Below are positions 55,082-64,000 of a stretch of DNA of 64,000 bases, piece by piece. A model generated the notes under the pieces. That model searched no databases and was not told where the DNA came from. It worked only from the letters and a program-made list of their open reading frames with translations. The stretch comes from Franzmannia pantelleriensis (GTDB lineage: Bacteria > Pseudomonadota > Gammaproteobacteria > Pseudomonadales > Halomonadaceae): NCBI RefSeq assembly GCF_900102875.1, contig NZ_FNGH01000002.1, positions 1 through 64,000 of the forward strand, given 5' to 3'. Each line of letters opens with the position of its first letter. Within the stretch, counting starts at the first letter, position 1. Position numbers and translations under genes: made by a program.

Positions 55082-55597
55082 CTATGTCTCCCCGCGCAGG
55101 ATTTCAGCGACGTACTGCAGTGTGAGCAGCGTGGTACCCACGGCCATGGGCAGCAGGCCCGGCCACAACAGAGGGTTCCACACGGTGCCGGTGCGCCAGT
55201 TGAAGGCGTAGGCCTCCACGACATAGACCCAAGAGGCGAAGGCGAGAGCGCCGCAGAAGGCCAGGCCGATCAATGACGCGACCAGCCGCATTGCCTTCCG
55301 GGCAACGCCGCCCAACGCATCGGGCAGGATAGTGATGGCGACGTGGCCGCCGGTCATCAGCACATAGGGGCTGCCCATCAGCATGGCGCCGGTCACCGAG
55401 AACACGGTGAATTCGGTTTGCCAGCTAGTACTCATGCCGAGCACATAGCGAATGAAGACCATCTGGCAGATCACCAGCACGCCGGCGATGAACATCGCGG
55501 CCGCCAGGTAGGCGCTGGCGCGGGACAGCACGTCCATCAGCCGTATGAATCCGCCGATGGCGCTGAAACGTTGAGCAAGGGGGTTGGCCATGGCCAT
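55082..55597 (-). CDS. dctQ: TRAP transporter small permease
   Basis: 171 residues with four helices and the DctQ signature VFIRYVLGMSTSWQTEFTVF, followed by MTGGHVAITILPD. It pairs with the large permease. ATG 55597 has GGGAGGAGTCA upstream and is preferred over ATG 55591. It ends two bases before dctM. Confidence 0.93.
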   Translation of the reverse strand: MAMANPLAQRFSAIGGFIRLMDVLSRASAYLAAAMFIAGVLVICQMVFIRYVLGMSTSWQTEFTVFSVTGAMLMGSPYVLMTGGHVAITILPDALGGVARKAMRLVASLIGLAFCGALAFASWVYVVEAYAFNWRTGTVWNPLLWPGLLPMAVGTTLLTLQYVAEILRGET

Positions 55598-55668
55598 TGA
55601 CTCCTCCCGGGGTGCGAAAAGGGGGCCACCCTGACGGGTGGCCTAGTTCACGATGGGAAGGGCGACCG

Positions 55669-56670
55669 TCAGTCGACCGCCAGGGCGGCGTCGATGATGG
55701 CTTGGCCGTTGGGTACGTTCTCGGCAAAGTTCTTGTAGGAAGTCTCGCGGGCGATATCGAGCCAGGCGTTGTAGTCCTCCTCGCTCATACGTACTACTTC
55801 GATGCCGTTCTCCTCGTAGACCTCGACCATCTGGCGGTCGATGGCGGCTGCCTCCGCGGCGAAGTACTCCTCGGCAGCCTGGCCGGCCTCCAGCAGTGCG
55901 TCCTGCTGCTCCTCGGTGAGGCCCTGCCACACCTGTTCGGAGATCAATACCGGCTCATACATGAACCACAGCGCGAAGTCGCCTGGCTCGGTCAGACACT
56001 CCACCTGCTCGTAGAGACGGAAGGAGACGAATGACATGGAGGAGGTATTGGCGGCGTCGAGCACACCAGTCTGCATCGCCGTGTAGACCTCCGACGAGGG
56101 CATGGAGGCGATTGAAGCGCCGGCGGCTTGCAGCATCTGCTCGAAGGCCGGGCCTGCGGCGCGGATATTCTGACCGCTCACGGTGTCCGGCGAGGTGATG
56201 CACTGTTCACTAGAGGCGAAGCCCCCGGCCAGCCAGGTGTCGGCCAGCACCCTTGCCCCATTGTCCATGATCACCTCCTTGATCATGTCCATGTAGGCCG
56301 AGTCGTTGAGGCGCGCCGCGTGTTCATGGTTGCGCACCAGGCCGGGCATCAGGGTGGCGGAGAATTCAGGATGGCGGCCGCTGGCATAGTCGAGCGGCAG
56401 TAGCGTCATATCGAGTCGCCCGCGGACCAGCGCGCCCCACTGTTCACCGGCGCGGAACAGCGACTGGCCGGGATAGACCTGGATCTGCAGGCCGACGTCG
56501 GCATCCGCGACATGCTGGGCCATCATCTGGACCATTTCATCACGGATATCACCTTGGCCCCCGGGGAACTGGTGTGAAGCGCGAAGGACGGTGTCGGCGG
56601 ACGCGGCACCGCTCAAGGCGACGGCGAGCCCCAGTGCTGCAGTGGCAGCGGGCTTGAGTTGGCGTGTCAT
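55669..56670 (-). CDS. dctP: TRAP transporter substrate-binding protein
   Basis: 333 residues. A signal peptide (PAATAALGLAVALSGAASA) leads to a DctP fold: VLRASHQFPGGQ at the mature start, GRLDMTLLPLDY and the hinge segment TAMQTGVLDAANTS. The usual carboxylate-binding Arg may lie in NIRAAGPAFEQMLQ. It captures the substrate in the periplasm. ATG 56670 has GGAGCACAGC upstream. First gene of the malonate operon, divergent from the GntR regulator. Confidence 0.92.
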   Translation of the reverse strand: MTRQLKPAATAALGLAVALSGAASADTVLRASHQFPGGQGDIRDEMVQMMAQHVADADVGLQIQVYPGQSLFRAGEQWGALVRGRLDMTLLPLDYASGRHPEFSATLMPGLVRNHEHAARLNDSAYMDMIKEVIMDNGARVLADTWLAGGFASSEQCITSPDTVSGQNIRAAGPAFEQMLQAAGASIASMPSSEVYTAMQTGVLDAANTSSMSFVSFRLYEQVECLTEPGDFALWFMYEPVLISEQVWQGLTEEQQDALLEAGQAAEEYFAAEAAAIDRQMVEVYEENGIEVVRMSEEDYNAWLDIARETSYKNFAENVPNGQAIIDAALAVD

Positions 56671-56717
56671 GCTGTGCTCCTGAGATTCTTGTTTTGTAGT
56701 GTTTATCAGCGCTGCTG

Positions 56718-56744
56718 ATATATACATCAATAGCTGGTATATAT
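56718..56744. promoter_or_regulatory. Candidate GntR-family operator
   Basis: ATATATAC (56718-56725), 11-base spacer, GTATATAT (56737-56744): a perfect 8-bp inverted repeat in an AT-rich patch midway between dctP and the regulator gene. The GTATA/TATAC arms suit FadR-subfamily GntR proteins. It probably controls both directions. Confidence 0.6.
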
Positions 56745-56818
56745 ATTTTCGTCAATGTCGTGCGTTGAACGGCGATCAGCGGCGCTGAGTAGAATGGGGT
56801 GAGCCCTTGAGGAGACAG

Positions 56819-57484
56819 ATGGTGAGCAGCAAACGCTCGAATGCACAGCGGCTACGCGATTCGCTGGAAGACGACATCATTAATGGCCGCCTGGCTCCCG
56901 GAGAACGGGTCGACCCTGAGGTTCTCGAGCGGCGCTTCGAGGTTTCGCGAACGCCGGTTCGTGAGGCGATCCAGCAACTGGTTGCCAGCGGTCTGCTGAC
57001 GGTATCACCCAAGAAAGGCACCTTCGTTGCCAAGGTGGGGCTTGAACAGCTGATCGAAATGTTCGAGGTCATGGCCGAGTTGGAGGGCATGTGCGGTCGC
57101 CTCGCCGCTCGACGCATCACGGCCCCTGAACTTGCCTCTCTCGCAGCTACTCTGGCGCGCTGTGACGCGGCCGCCGAAGCTGGCGATACCGATGAGTACT
57201 ATTACGAGAATGAAGCCTTTCACGAGTGCATCTATGCGGCCAGTCACAATGCCTTTCTGGCCGAAGAAGCACGTCGTCTCAAGCAGCGTCTGAAGCCCTA
57301 CCGGCGGTTGCAGCTGCAGGTCCGACAGCGCATGAGCAACTCGCTGGGTGAGCATCGTGAGATCGTTGCAGCGATTCAGCAGGGCGATGCCCAACTCGCT
57401 GAGCGGAGCCTCCGCGAGCATGTCCTGATTCAGGGGGAACGCTTTAGCGACTTCGTCGCCAGCGTCAGGGTGTTTGGTGTCTGA
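56819..57484 (+). CDS. GntR/FadR-family regulator of the malonate operon
   Basis: 221 residues. A winged helix-turn-helix (RLRDSLEDDIINGRLAPGER, FEVSRTPVREAIQQL) is followed by an FCD effector domain with metal-type residues (EAFHECIYAAS, SLGEHREIVAAI and a late REHV). It probably senses malonate or malonyl-CoA, by analogy with MatR/MdcY. ATG 56819 follows GAGGAGAC; an in-frame TTG at 56807 overlaps the SD. Divergent from dctP. Confidence 0.9.
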   Translation: MVSSKRSNAQRLRDSLEDDIINGRLAPGERVDPEVLERRFEVSRTPVREAIQQLVASGLLTVSPKKGTFVAKVGLEQLIEMFEVMAELEGMCGRLAARRITAPELASLAATLARCDAAAEAGDTDEYYYENEAFHECIYAASHNAFLAEEARRLKQRLKPYRRLQLQVRQRMSNSLGEHREIVAAIQQGDAQLAERSLREHVLIQGERFSDFVASVRVFGV

Positions 57485-57501
57485 CCTTGAGGACACACAG
57501 T

Positions 57502-57537
57502 GTCACTCGCAGGGGCCATACGGCCCCTGCGAGTGAC
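57502..57537. terminator. Bidirectional 16-bp hairpin between the GntR gene and thiC
   Basis: A perfect 16-bp stem at 57502-57517 and 57522-57537 with the four-base loop ATAC, between convergent genes. It is the longest perfect stem in the window and lacks a T-tract on either side. Confidence 0.75.
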
Positions 57538-57546
57538 TGGCGGTCG

Positions 57547-59466
<1,920 letters not shown>

Positions 59467-59516
59467 TCAGGGAGGACCGCTGGGAAGGACAGGGGCCGCC
59501 GGGCGTGGCGGCGTGT

Positions 59517-59627
59517 CGCTTGATCCCTACGCTGGTCCTAGCCAGGTCAGGTTCAACGGGATCCATGCTTGGGCGCCCCAAGGCGCTGCACGATCTCAGC
59601 CGTTTTCAACGGCACCCCGTCAAGCGT
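59517..59627 (-). ncRNA. TPP riboswitch (THI element) of thiC
   Basis: On the minus strand the element reads CGCTTG, GGGGTGCC, GCTGAGATC, CCCGTTGAACCTGA and GCGTAGGGATCAAGCG in order, with a variable P3 arm. The P1 stem pairs 59621-59626 with 59517-59522. TPP binding would lower thiC expression. Bases 59628-59744, between this and tenA, hold a 7-bp GTCGTCC/GGACGAC hairpin at 59664-59684 and presumably the thiC promoter. Confidence 0.95.
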
Positions 59628-59744
59628 GGTGGTCGGCGATACCGGAGTATCGCGGTGAAGCGTGTCGTCCTGACCAGGGACGACGCGTGGTTACTGCTCG
59701 AAGGCTTGTCCCCGGCAGAGCTCGGCGATAGCGTGGCCACTGCC

Positions 59745-60413
59745 TTAGTCGGCGCCATCTAGGCCCATCTGCCAGAAGTCGATCTCGAGGCGCGTGGCGT
59801 CGCGGAAGATGCGGGTCAGCTCCTCGAAGCGCGCCGGGGTGACGTCGGCCAGGCGCGCATCGAGCCACGCCAGTTCGGCGCGCATGGCGGTCTGGAATTC
59901 CTCGCCTTCGTACATGGCGATCCAGGCGTCATAGGGGTTGGCGTCGCCACGCAGGGTATCCGGCTGAGCATTCAGCCAGTTGGCAATCTCGCCGTAGCCG
60001 ATCAGGCAGGGGGCGAGCGCCACGTGCAGGTCGAGCAGGTCACCGCGGCTGCCGGTGTCGAGCACATAGCGGGTGTAGGCGAGGGTGGCGCGGGCTTCGG
60101 GCAGCTGGGCCAGCTGCTGTTCGCTGATGCCCCACTCCCGGCAGTAGCTGACGTGCAGCGCGAGCTCGACGTCGACGATCGCTTTCAACCCCTCATGGGC
60201 CTGGCGGAGGTCGGCCAGCGTCGGGCTCTTGTAGGCAGCCAGCGCATAGGCGCGGGCGAAGTGGATCAGGAACAGGTAGTCCTGCTTGAGGTAGTGGCGG
60301 AAGGCCTCATCGGCGAGGGTGCCCTGACCGAGCTGACGCACGAAGCCGTGCTCGATATAGGCGCGCCAGTCGGCCTGGCAGGCGTCGGTCAGATCACTAA
60401 AGCGGTAGCCCAT
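59745..60413 (-). CDS. tenA: Aminopyrimidine aminohydrolase / thiaminase II
   Basis: 222 residues, all-helical TenA fold. It hydrolyses aminopyrimidine breakdown products of thiamin for salvage. The catalytic Cys is probably in VSYCREWGI or in LAPCLIGYGEI, and a C-terminal Glu lies in TRLEIDFWQMGL. HYLKQDYLFLIHFARAYA is the N-terminal family signature. It sits upstream of thiC on the same strand but has its own TPP riboswitch, so the two are probably separate transcripts in one regulon. Confidence 0.93.
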   Translation of the reverse strand: MGYRFSDLTDACQADWRAYIEHGFVRQLGQGTLADEAFRHYLKQDYLFLIHFARAYALAAYKSPTLADLRQAHEGLKAIVDVELALHVSYCREWGISEQQLAQLPEARATLAYTRYVLDTGSRGDLLDLHVALAPCLIGYGEIANWLNAQPDTLRGDANPYDAWIAMYEGEEFQTAMRAELAWLDARLADVTPARFEELTRIFRDATRLEIDFWQMGLDGAD

Positions 60414-60502
60414 CTTGCCTCCGGAAGCGGTATGGCGATCCGGTGCACGGGCGAAGGGGGAGGGGCCTGACGAGTGGACGTGATGCTGATGCGTCTGGCC
60501 GC

Positions 60503-60618
60503 CGCTTGATTCCTACGCCGGTACGAGCCGGATCAGGTTCAACGGGACCAGTGCTTGGGTGTTGCAATCGACACCCCTGCGCCATCTCAGCCGGAATTCA
60601 CCGACACCCCGTCAAGCG
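60503..60618 (-). ncRNA. TPP riboswitch of tenA
   Basis: Minus-strand order: CGCTTGACGGGGTGTC, GGCTGAGATGG, CCCGTTGAACCTGATCCGG and GGCGTAGGAATCAAGC. The P1 stem pairs 60613-60618 with 60503-60508. The P3 arm contains an extra GGGGTGT/ACACCC stem. It lies about 90 bases before tenA. Confidence 0.95.
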
Positions 60619-60628
60619 ATGTTCTAGC

Positions 60629-61360
60629 TTAGCAGTTTGAAGCAGACTTGCCAGCCAGCCAGCGCACATCGAGGGCGAAGGAGGCACTCAGCAACAGCAG
60701 TGCCGCGGCCGTCAGCAGGGTGGCCTGTGCCGAGGACACGCCCGGCAGCAGTGCCACCATCAGCGTGACCACCTGGATAACGCACACCGCCTTGCGACGC
60801 AGGCTCTCGGGTAGCGGTGCCTGCAGCCAGGGCCAGGCATGGCCGCCGAGCACGAAGACATAGCGCATCGCGCCGATCAGCAGCACCCAGGCGCCTACTT
60901 TGTCGAGTATCACCAGTGTGAGGCACAGCAGCAGAATGAAACCTGCGTCCAGCTCAAGGTCGAAGCGTGCACCAAAAGCGCTGGTTGATCCGGTATGCCT
61001 GGCCACCCAGCCGTCGATGCCGTCGAGCAGCAGTGCCGTGCCGGCGACGCCAACCAGCAGCATGGCATGCTGTTGCCACAGAGACGGCCACCACAGGCTG
61101 CCGGCGATCAGCGCGATCAACGCGCCGCGGAGCAGCGTTACGCGGTTGGCCCAGCCGAAGCCGCGCAGTTCACCCGTCCAGGCGGCGGCAACGACCACGG
61201 CGATGACCAGATAGCTCAGGCCGCTGGTCAGCGCCAACCAGGCCGATGCCGCCAGCATGTGCTGTGTCAGCTGGGCCAGCACCAGCACCATGGCCAGCCC
61301 GGCTACCAGGTCGGCGATCGGGCGCTGAACGGCGATGGAATTCGGCATTATGCGACTCAT
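60629..61360 (-). CDS. CDP-alcohol phosphatidyltransferase family protein
   Basis: 243 residues, about six membrane helices. The metal-binding signature is complete: LLDGIDGWVARHTG followed by FGARFDLELDAGF, giving the D-G-x-x-A-R, G-x-x-x-D-x-x-x-D pattern. It transfers a phosphatidyl or similar group from a CDP-alcohol to an acceptor alcohol; which lipid is made is unclear. The start is at ATG 61360; an ATG 12 bases inside is possible. It is divergent from the MDR/PTPS/GT4 cluster and may belong to the same pathway. Confidence 0.85.
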   Translation of the reverse strand: MSRIMPNSIAVQRPIADLVAGLAMVLVLAQLTQHMLAASAWLALTSGLSYLVIAVVVAAAWTGELRGFGWANRVTLLRGALIALIAGSLWWPSLWQQHAMLLVGVAGTALLLDGIDGWVARHTGSTSAFGARFDLELDAGFILLLCLTLVILDKVGAWVLLIGAMRYVFVLGGHAWPWLQAPLPESLRRKAVCVIQVVTLMVALLPGVSSAQATLLTAAALLLLSASFALDVRWLAGKSASNC

Positions 61361-61550
61361 GCTGGTCTCTCATGGGCTATAGCTGAAGGAGAGGCGTTGA
61401 TCGGGCCTGTCATTACCAGCTTAGCCCAGCGCATCGACGATGGCGAAAAATGATGCAGAATGCTTTATTGGTACATATGTTGTATAAATATTGAAACCTA
61501 AGTGTCGAGAAAGCGTCTTGAGTAGAGCGACTCACGAACGGAACCGCGAT

Positions 61551-62534
61551 ATGTCTTATACGACAAGCATGGCCTTCTGGACGCTGGCCCCCGGGCACGG
61601 TGTGCTGCGCAGTCAGACGCTTGAGGCGCCAGGACCAGAGGAAGTGCTGGTCGAAGCCCTTTATAGCGGCGTCAGCCGGGGCACCGAATCGCTGGTGTTT
61701 ACTGGCCGGGTGCCGCCCAGCGAATATCAGCGCATGCGTGCGCCGTTCCAAGAGGGCGACTTCCCGGGGCCGTTGAAATATGGCTATGCCAGCGTTGGGC
61801 GGGTGGTCGAAGGCCCGGAGGCGCTGCGCGAGCGCACGGTGTTTTGCCTCTATCCCCACCAGCAGCGCTACGTCGTACCCGCCAGCGCCGTGCATCCACT
61901 GCCCGATGATGTGCCGGCAGAGCGCGCGGTGCTGGCGGCCAACCTCGAAACGGCCATCAACGGCGTATGGGACGCCGCCCCCGGGCTCGGTGACCGGATC
62001 TGCGTGATCGGCGCCGGGGTGGTGGGGACGCTGGTCGCTTGGCTGTGTGCGGGCATCCCTGGCACCCAGGTCTGCCTGGTGGATATCGAACCCCAGCGTG
62101 CCAGCCTGGCACGTGCACTTGGGCTGACGTTCACGCTGCCCGATGAGGCGCCCCGCGGCAATGATCTGGTGATTCATGCCAGTGGCCATCCCTCGGGCCT
62201 GGAGACGGCCATACGCGTAGCCGCACGCGAGGCCACCCTGCTTGAGATGAGCTGGTACGGCGAGCAGCCGGTGGCGGTGTCGCTGGGCGGGGCCTTTCAC
62301 GCCCAGCGCCTGACGCTGCGCTCCAGCCAGGTAGGTGGCATTGCACCGCAGCGCCAGCCACGCTGGGACTTTCGTCGGCGCCTGGAGCTCGCACTGCGGC
62401 TGCTGGCGGAACCGCGTCTGGATGCCCTGATCAGCGGCGAGACGCCCTTTGCCTCACTGCCCGATGAGATGCCGCGCCTGGTGCAGGGCGCCGGCAAGGT
62501 GCTGTGTCACCGCATTCGCTATACACCGACTTGA
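61551..62534 (+). CDS. MDR-superfamily dehydrogenase without the usual zinc site
   Basis: 327 residues. The Rossmann part is clear (GDRICVIGAGVVGTLVAWL, with an acid at the end of strand 2 in VCLVDIEPQRA). In the N-terminal GroES-like domain the expected catalytic Cys is replaced (YSGVSRGTES) and the GHE segment reads KYGYASVG, so the catalytic zinc is probably absent. This is the pattern of BchC-like and related oxidoreductases. The frame is open 60 bases upstream, but ATG 61551 is the better start. It is 27 bases ahead of the PTPS-like gene. Confidence 0.82.
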   Translation: MSYTTSMAFWTLAPGHGVLRSQTLEAPGPEEVLVEALYSGVSRGTESLVFTGRVPPSEYQRMRAPFQEGDFPGPLKYGYASVGRVVEGPEALRERTVFCLYPHQQRYVVPASAVHPLPDDVPAERAVLAANLETAINGVWDAAPGLGDRICVIGAGVVGTLVAWLCAGIPGTQVCLVDIEPQRASLARALGLTFTLPDEAPRGNDLVIHASGHPSGLETAIRVAAREATLLEMSWYGEQPVAVSLGGAFHAQRLTLRSSQVGGIAPQRQPRWDFRRRLELALRLLAEPRLDALISGETPFASLPDEMPRLVQGAGKVLCHRIRYTPT

Positions 62535-62561
62535 TCCGAACTCTGCGCAAGGAGTCAACGC

Positions 62562-62963
62562 ATGTATCGCCTGACTGTCCGTGACCACTTCATGATCGCC
62601 CATAGCTTCAATGGCGATATCTTCGGCCCGGCCCAGCGCACCCACGGGGCCACCTATGTGGTCGATGTCACCTTCCAGCGCCGCGAGCTGGATGATGACG
62701 ATCTGATCGTCGATATCGGGCTGGCCAGCGAGACGCTGTCGACGCTGTTGGCCGAATTCAACTTCCAGAATCTCGATGACTTGGAGGAGTTCCAGGGCCG
62801 CAATACCACGACCGAGTTCATGGCACGGGTCATCTTCGAGCGCCTTGCAGCGGCTATTGCCGCAGGACGCCTCGGCGATAGTGGGCGTGGCCTGGAGGCT
62901 CTTACTGTGACCCTCCACGAGTCGCATATTGCCTGGGCCAGCTACGAGGGAGAGCTGCAATGA
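62562..62963 (+). CDS. 6-pyruvoyl-tetrahydropterin synthase-like protein
   Basis: 133 residues with the T-fold of PTPS/QueD. The motif usually reading H-G-H near residue 28 is THGATY, so only His14 and His28 of the three zinc ligands remain, and the catalytic Cys position four residues before is Ala24. The C-terminal substrate Glu is kept in TLHESHIAW. It is therefore unlikely to be an ordinary QueD (6-carboxytetrahydropterin synthase). AAGGAG precedes the ATG. Its stop overlaps the start of the glycosyltransferase gene by four bases. Confidence 0.8.
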   Translation: MYRLTVRDHFMIAHSFNGDIFGPAQRTHGATYVVDVTFQRRELDDDDLIVDIGLASETLSTLLAEFNFQNLDDLEEFQGRNTTTEFMARVIFERLAAAIAAGRLGDSGRGLEALTVTLHESHIAWASYEGELQ

Positions 62964-64000
62964 CGGCAACGCCCGATCTTTGTCTGATCGTCGCCGGTGA
63001 TCCCGGCCAGCTGACCGGCGGCTACGTCTATGATGCGCACATCGTGGAGGCCCTGGAAAAGCGCGGCTGGTGGGTTCAGGTGGTGGGCCTGGCGGGGCGT
63101 TTTCCCGACCCCGACGAGCGTGCCAAGGATGCTCTGGAGACGGCGCTTGCTGCCCAGCCCGACGATGCGCGCGTGGTCATCGACGGTCTGGCGATGGGAG
63201 GGCTGCCCGAGGTGCTCGAGGCGCATGCCTCACGCCTCGACCTCACCGCGCTGGTGCATCACCCGCTGGCCGACGAGACCGGCCTGGATGAGGCGACCCG
63301 CGTACGGCTATTCGACAGTGAGGCGCGCGCCCTGGCCTTGGTGGCGCGGGTTATCAGCACCAGTGCCTTCACCGCTCGGCGGCTGCGCGACTTCGGCGTT
63401 GCCGTGTCGCAGGTGGTGGAGCCCGGCGTCGAGCCGGCAGCGCTGGCGCCCAGCGCCCTCGATCTGGAGGACAGCGAGCGCCCCCAGCGGCTGCTGTGCG
63501 TGGCCAGTGTAACCCCGCGCAAGGGCCACGACCTGCTGGTCGAGGCGTTGGCGGGCCTCGATGCAGCCCGTTGGACCTGCGACTGCATCGGGGGACTCGA
63601 CCGCGACCCGGAGCACGCCGAACGCGTCGCGGCCAGCGTTGTCGGGCATGGCTTGACGGAGCAGTTCCGGCTGCTCGGCGAACGTGATCCCCAGGCCCTG
63701 GACACGGCCTACCGCGAGGCGGATCTGTTCGTGTTGCCCTCGCATTACGAAGGCTACGGCATGGTGGTCACCGAGGCGCTGGCCCGCGGGCTGCCGGTGA
63801 TTACCACCACCGGCGGGGCGCTGCGCTTCACGCTGCCCCAAGGCGCCGGCCTGGCGGTCGCCCCCGGTGATGTGGGCGCGCTGCGGGGCGTTCTGCGGCG
63901 CTGGCTGGAAGACGCCGGTTTGCGCCGCGAGCTGCGGCGTGGGGCCATCGCGGCGCGTGAACAGCAGCGCGATTGGCAGGCGGCCGGCGATGCCTTCGCC
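62960..64000 (+). CDS. Family GT4 glycosyltransferase (partial, runs off the window)
   Basis: The frame is open from ATG 62960 to the last base, 347 codons. GT-B fold features: LIVAGDPGQLTGGYVYDAHI near the start, LLCVASVTPRKGHDLLVEAL opening the second domain, and the nucleotide-sugar E-x7-E motif in SHYEGYGMVVTEAL followed by ARGLPVITT. It would transfer a sugar from an activated donor. Overlap with the PTPS-like gene (ATGA) indicates coupled translation. The acceptor is unknown. Confidence 0.9.
   Translation, partial: MTATPDLCLIVAGDPGQLTGGYVYDAHIVEALEKRGWWVQVVGLAGRFPDPDERAKDALETALAAQPDDARVVIDGLAMGGLPEVLEAHASRLDLTALVHHPLADETGLDEATRVRLFDSEARALALVARVISTSAFTARRLRDFGVAVSQVVEPGVEPAALAPSALDLEDSERPQRLLCVASVTPRKGHDLLVEALAGLDAARWTCDCIGGLDRDPEHAERVAASVVGHGLTEQFRLLGERDPQALDTAYREADLFVLPSHYEGYGMVVTEALARGLPVITTTGGALRFTLPQGAGLAVAPGDVGALRGVLRRWLEDAGLRRELRRGAIAAREQQRDWQAAGDAFA

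Overview
The window looks like a chromosomal segment of a halophilic gammaproteobacterium of the Halomonas group (Halomonadaceae). The basis is high GC content, dense operons with 1- to 4-base start/stop overlaps, TRAP transporters, a cyo quinol oxidase and the general protein flavour. This placement is an inference from recognisable proteins, not from a database search. No tRNA, rRNA, CRISPR array, insertion sequence or prophage was seen.

Layout. 1-6.0 kb: the 3' end of a TRAP permease, a DUF1499 protein, endonuclease V, an aldo/keto reductase, a DUF1415 protein, two peroxide-defence proteins (tpx, osmC) and a minus-strand pair made of an amidoligase-like enzyme and a class I amidotransferase. 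6.1-12 kb: a large MscS-type channel, then an 1118-residue fusion of an Amt ammonium channel to PAS-PAS-GGDEF-EAL signalling domains. The fusion is preceded by a textbook sigma-54 promoter and a leader rich in hairpins. 12-15.9 kb: two J-domain-type proteins, a 482-residue membrane protein, a membrane-anchored glutaredoxin-like protein and a RelE/ParE-type toxin-antitoxin pair. 16-29.8 kb: a two-partner secretion / contact-dependent inhibition locus comprising the TpsB/CdiB transporter, a 3557-residue CdiA-like protein with three 621-bp in-frame tandem repeats, a small two-TM putative immunity protein, and a decayed second copy of part of cdiA. 29.8-38.6 kb: an epimerase, then a complete nucleoside uptake and catabolism cluster (tsx-like porin, nupC, deoC, deoA, deoB, deoD, cdd) with a divergent deoR and an overlapping array of DeoR-type half-sites between them. 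38.6-44.5 kb: a methyltransferase, cyoABCD and a CBS-BON protein. 44.5-50.8 kb: a class V aminotransferase, pta-ackA, an EamA exporter and an outer-membrane barrel. 50.9-57.5 kb: a malonate module (malonyl-CoA synthetase, malonyl-CoA decarboxylase, TRAP transporter, divergent GntR regulator). 57.5-60.6 kb: thiC and tenA, each behind its own TPP riboswitch. 60.6-64 kb: a CDP-alcohol phosphatidyltransferase facing away from a tight cluster of a zinc-site-less MDR dehydrogenase, a PTPS-like protein lacking its usual catalytic residues, and a GT4 glycosyltransferase cut by the window end.

How parts work together. The deo cluster imports nucleosides, splits them and feeds deoxyribose phosphate to glycolysis under DeoR. 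The malonate module imports malonate, activates it to malonyl-CoA and decarboxylates it to acetyl-CoA. The pta-ackA pair interconverts acetyl-CoA and acetate. The two riboswitches tie thiamin pyrimidine synthesis and salvage to TPP. The least understood parts are the Amt/c-di-GMP fusion, the CDI toxin-immunity module, the amidoligase-amidotransferase pair and the PTPS-like/MDR/GT4 cluster.
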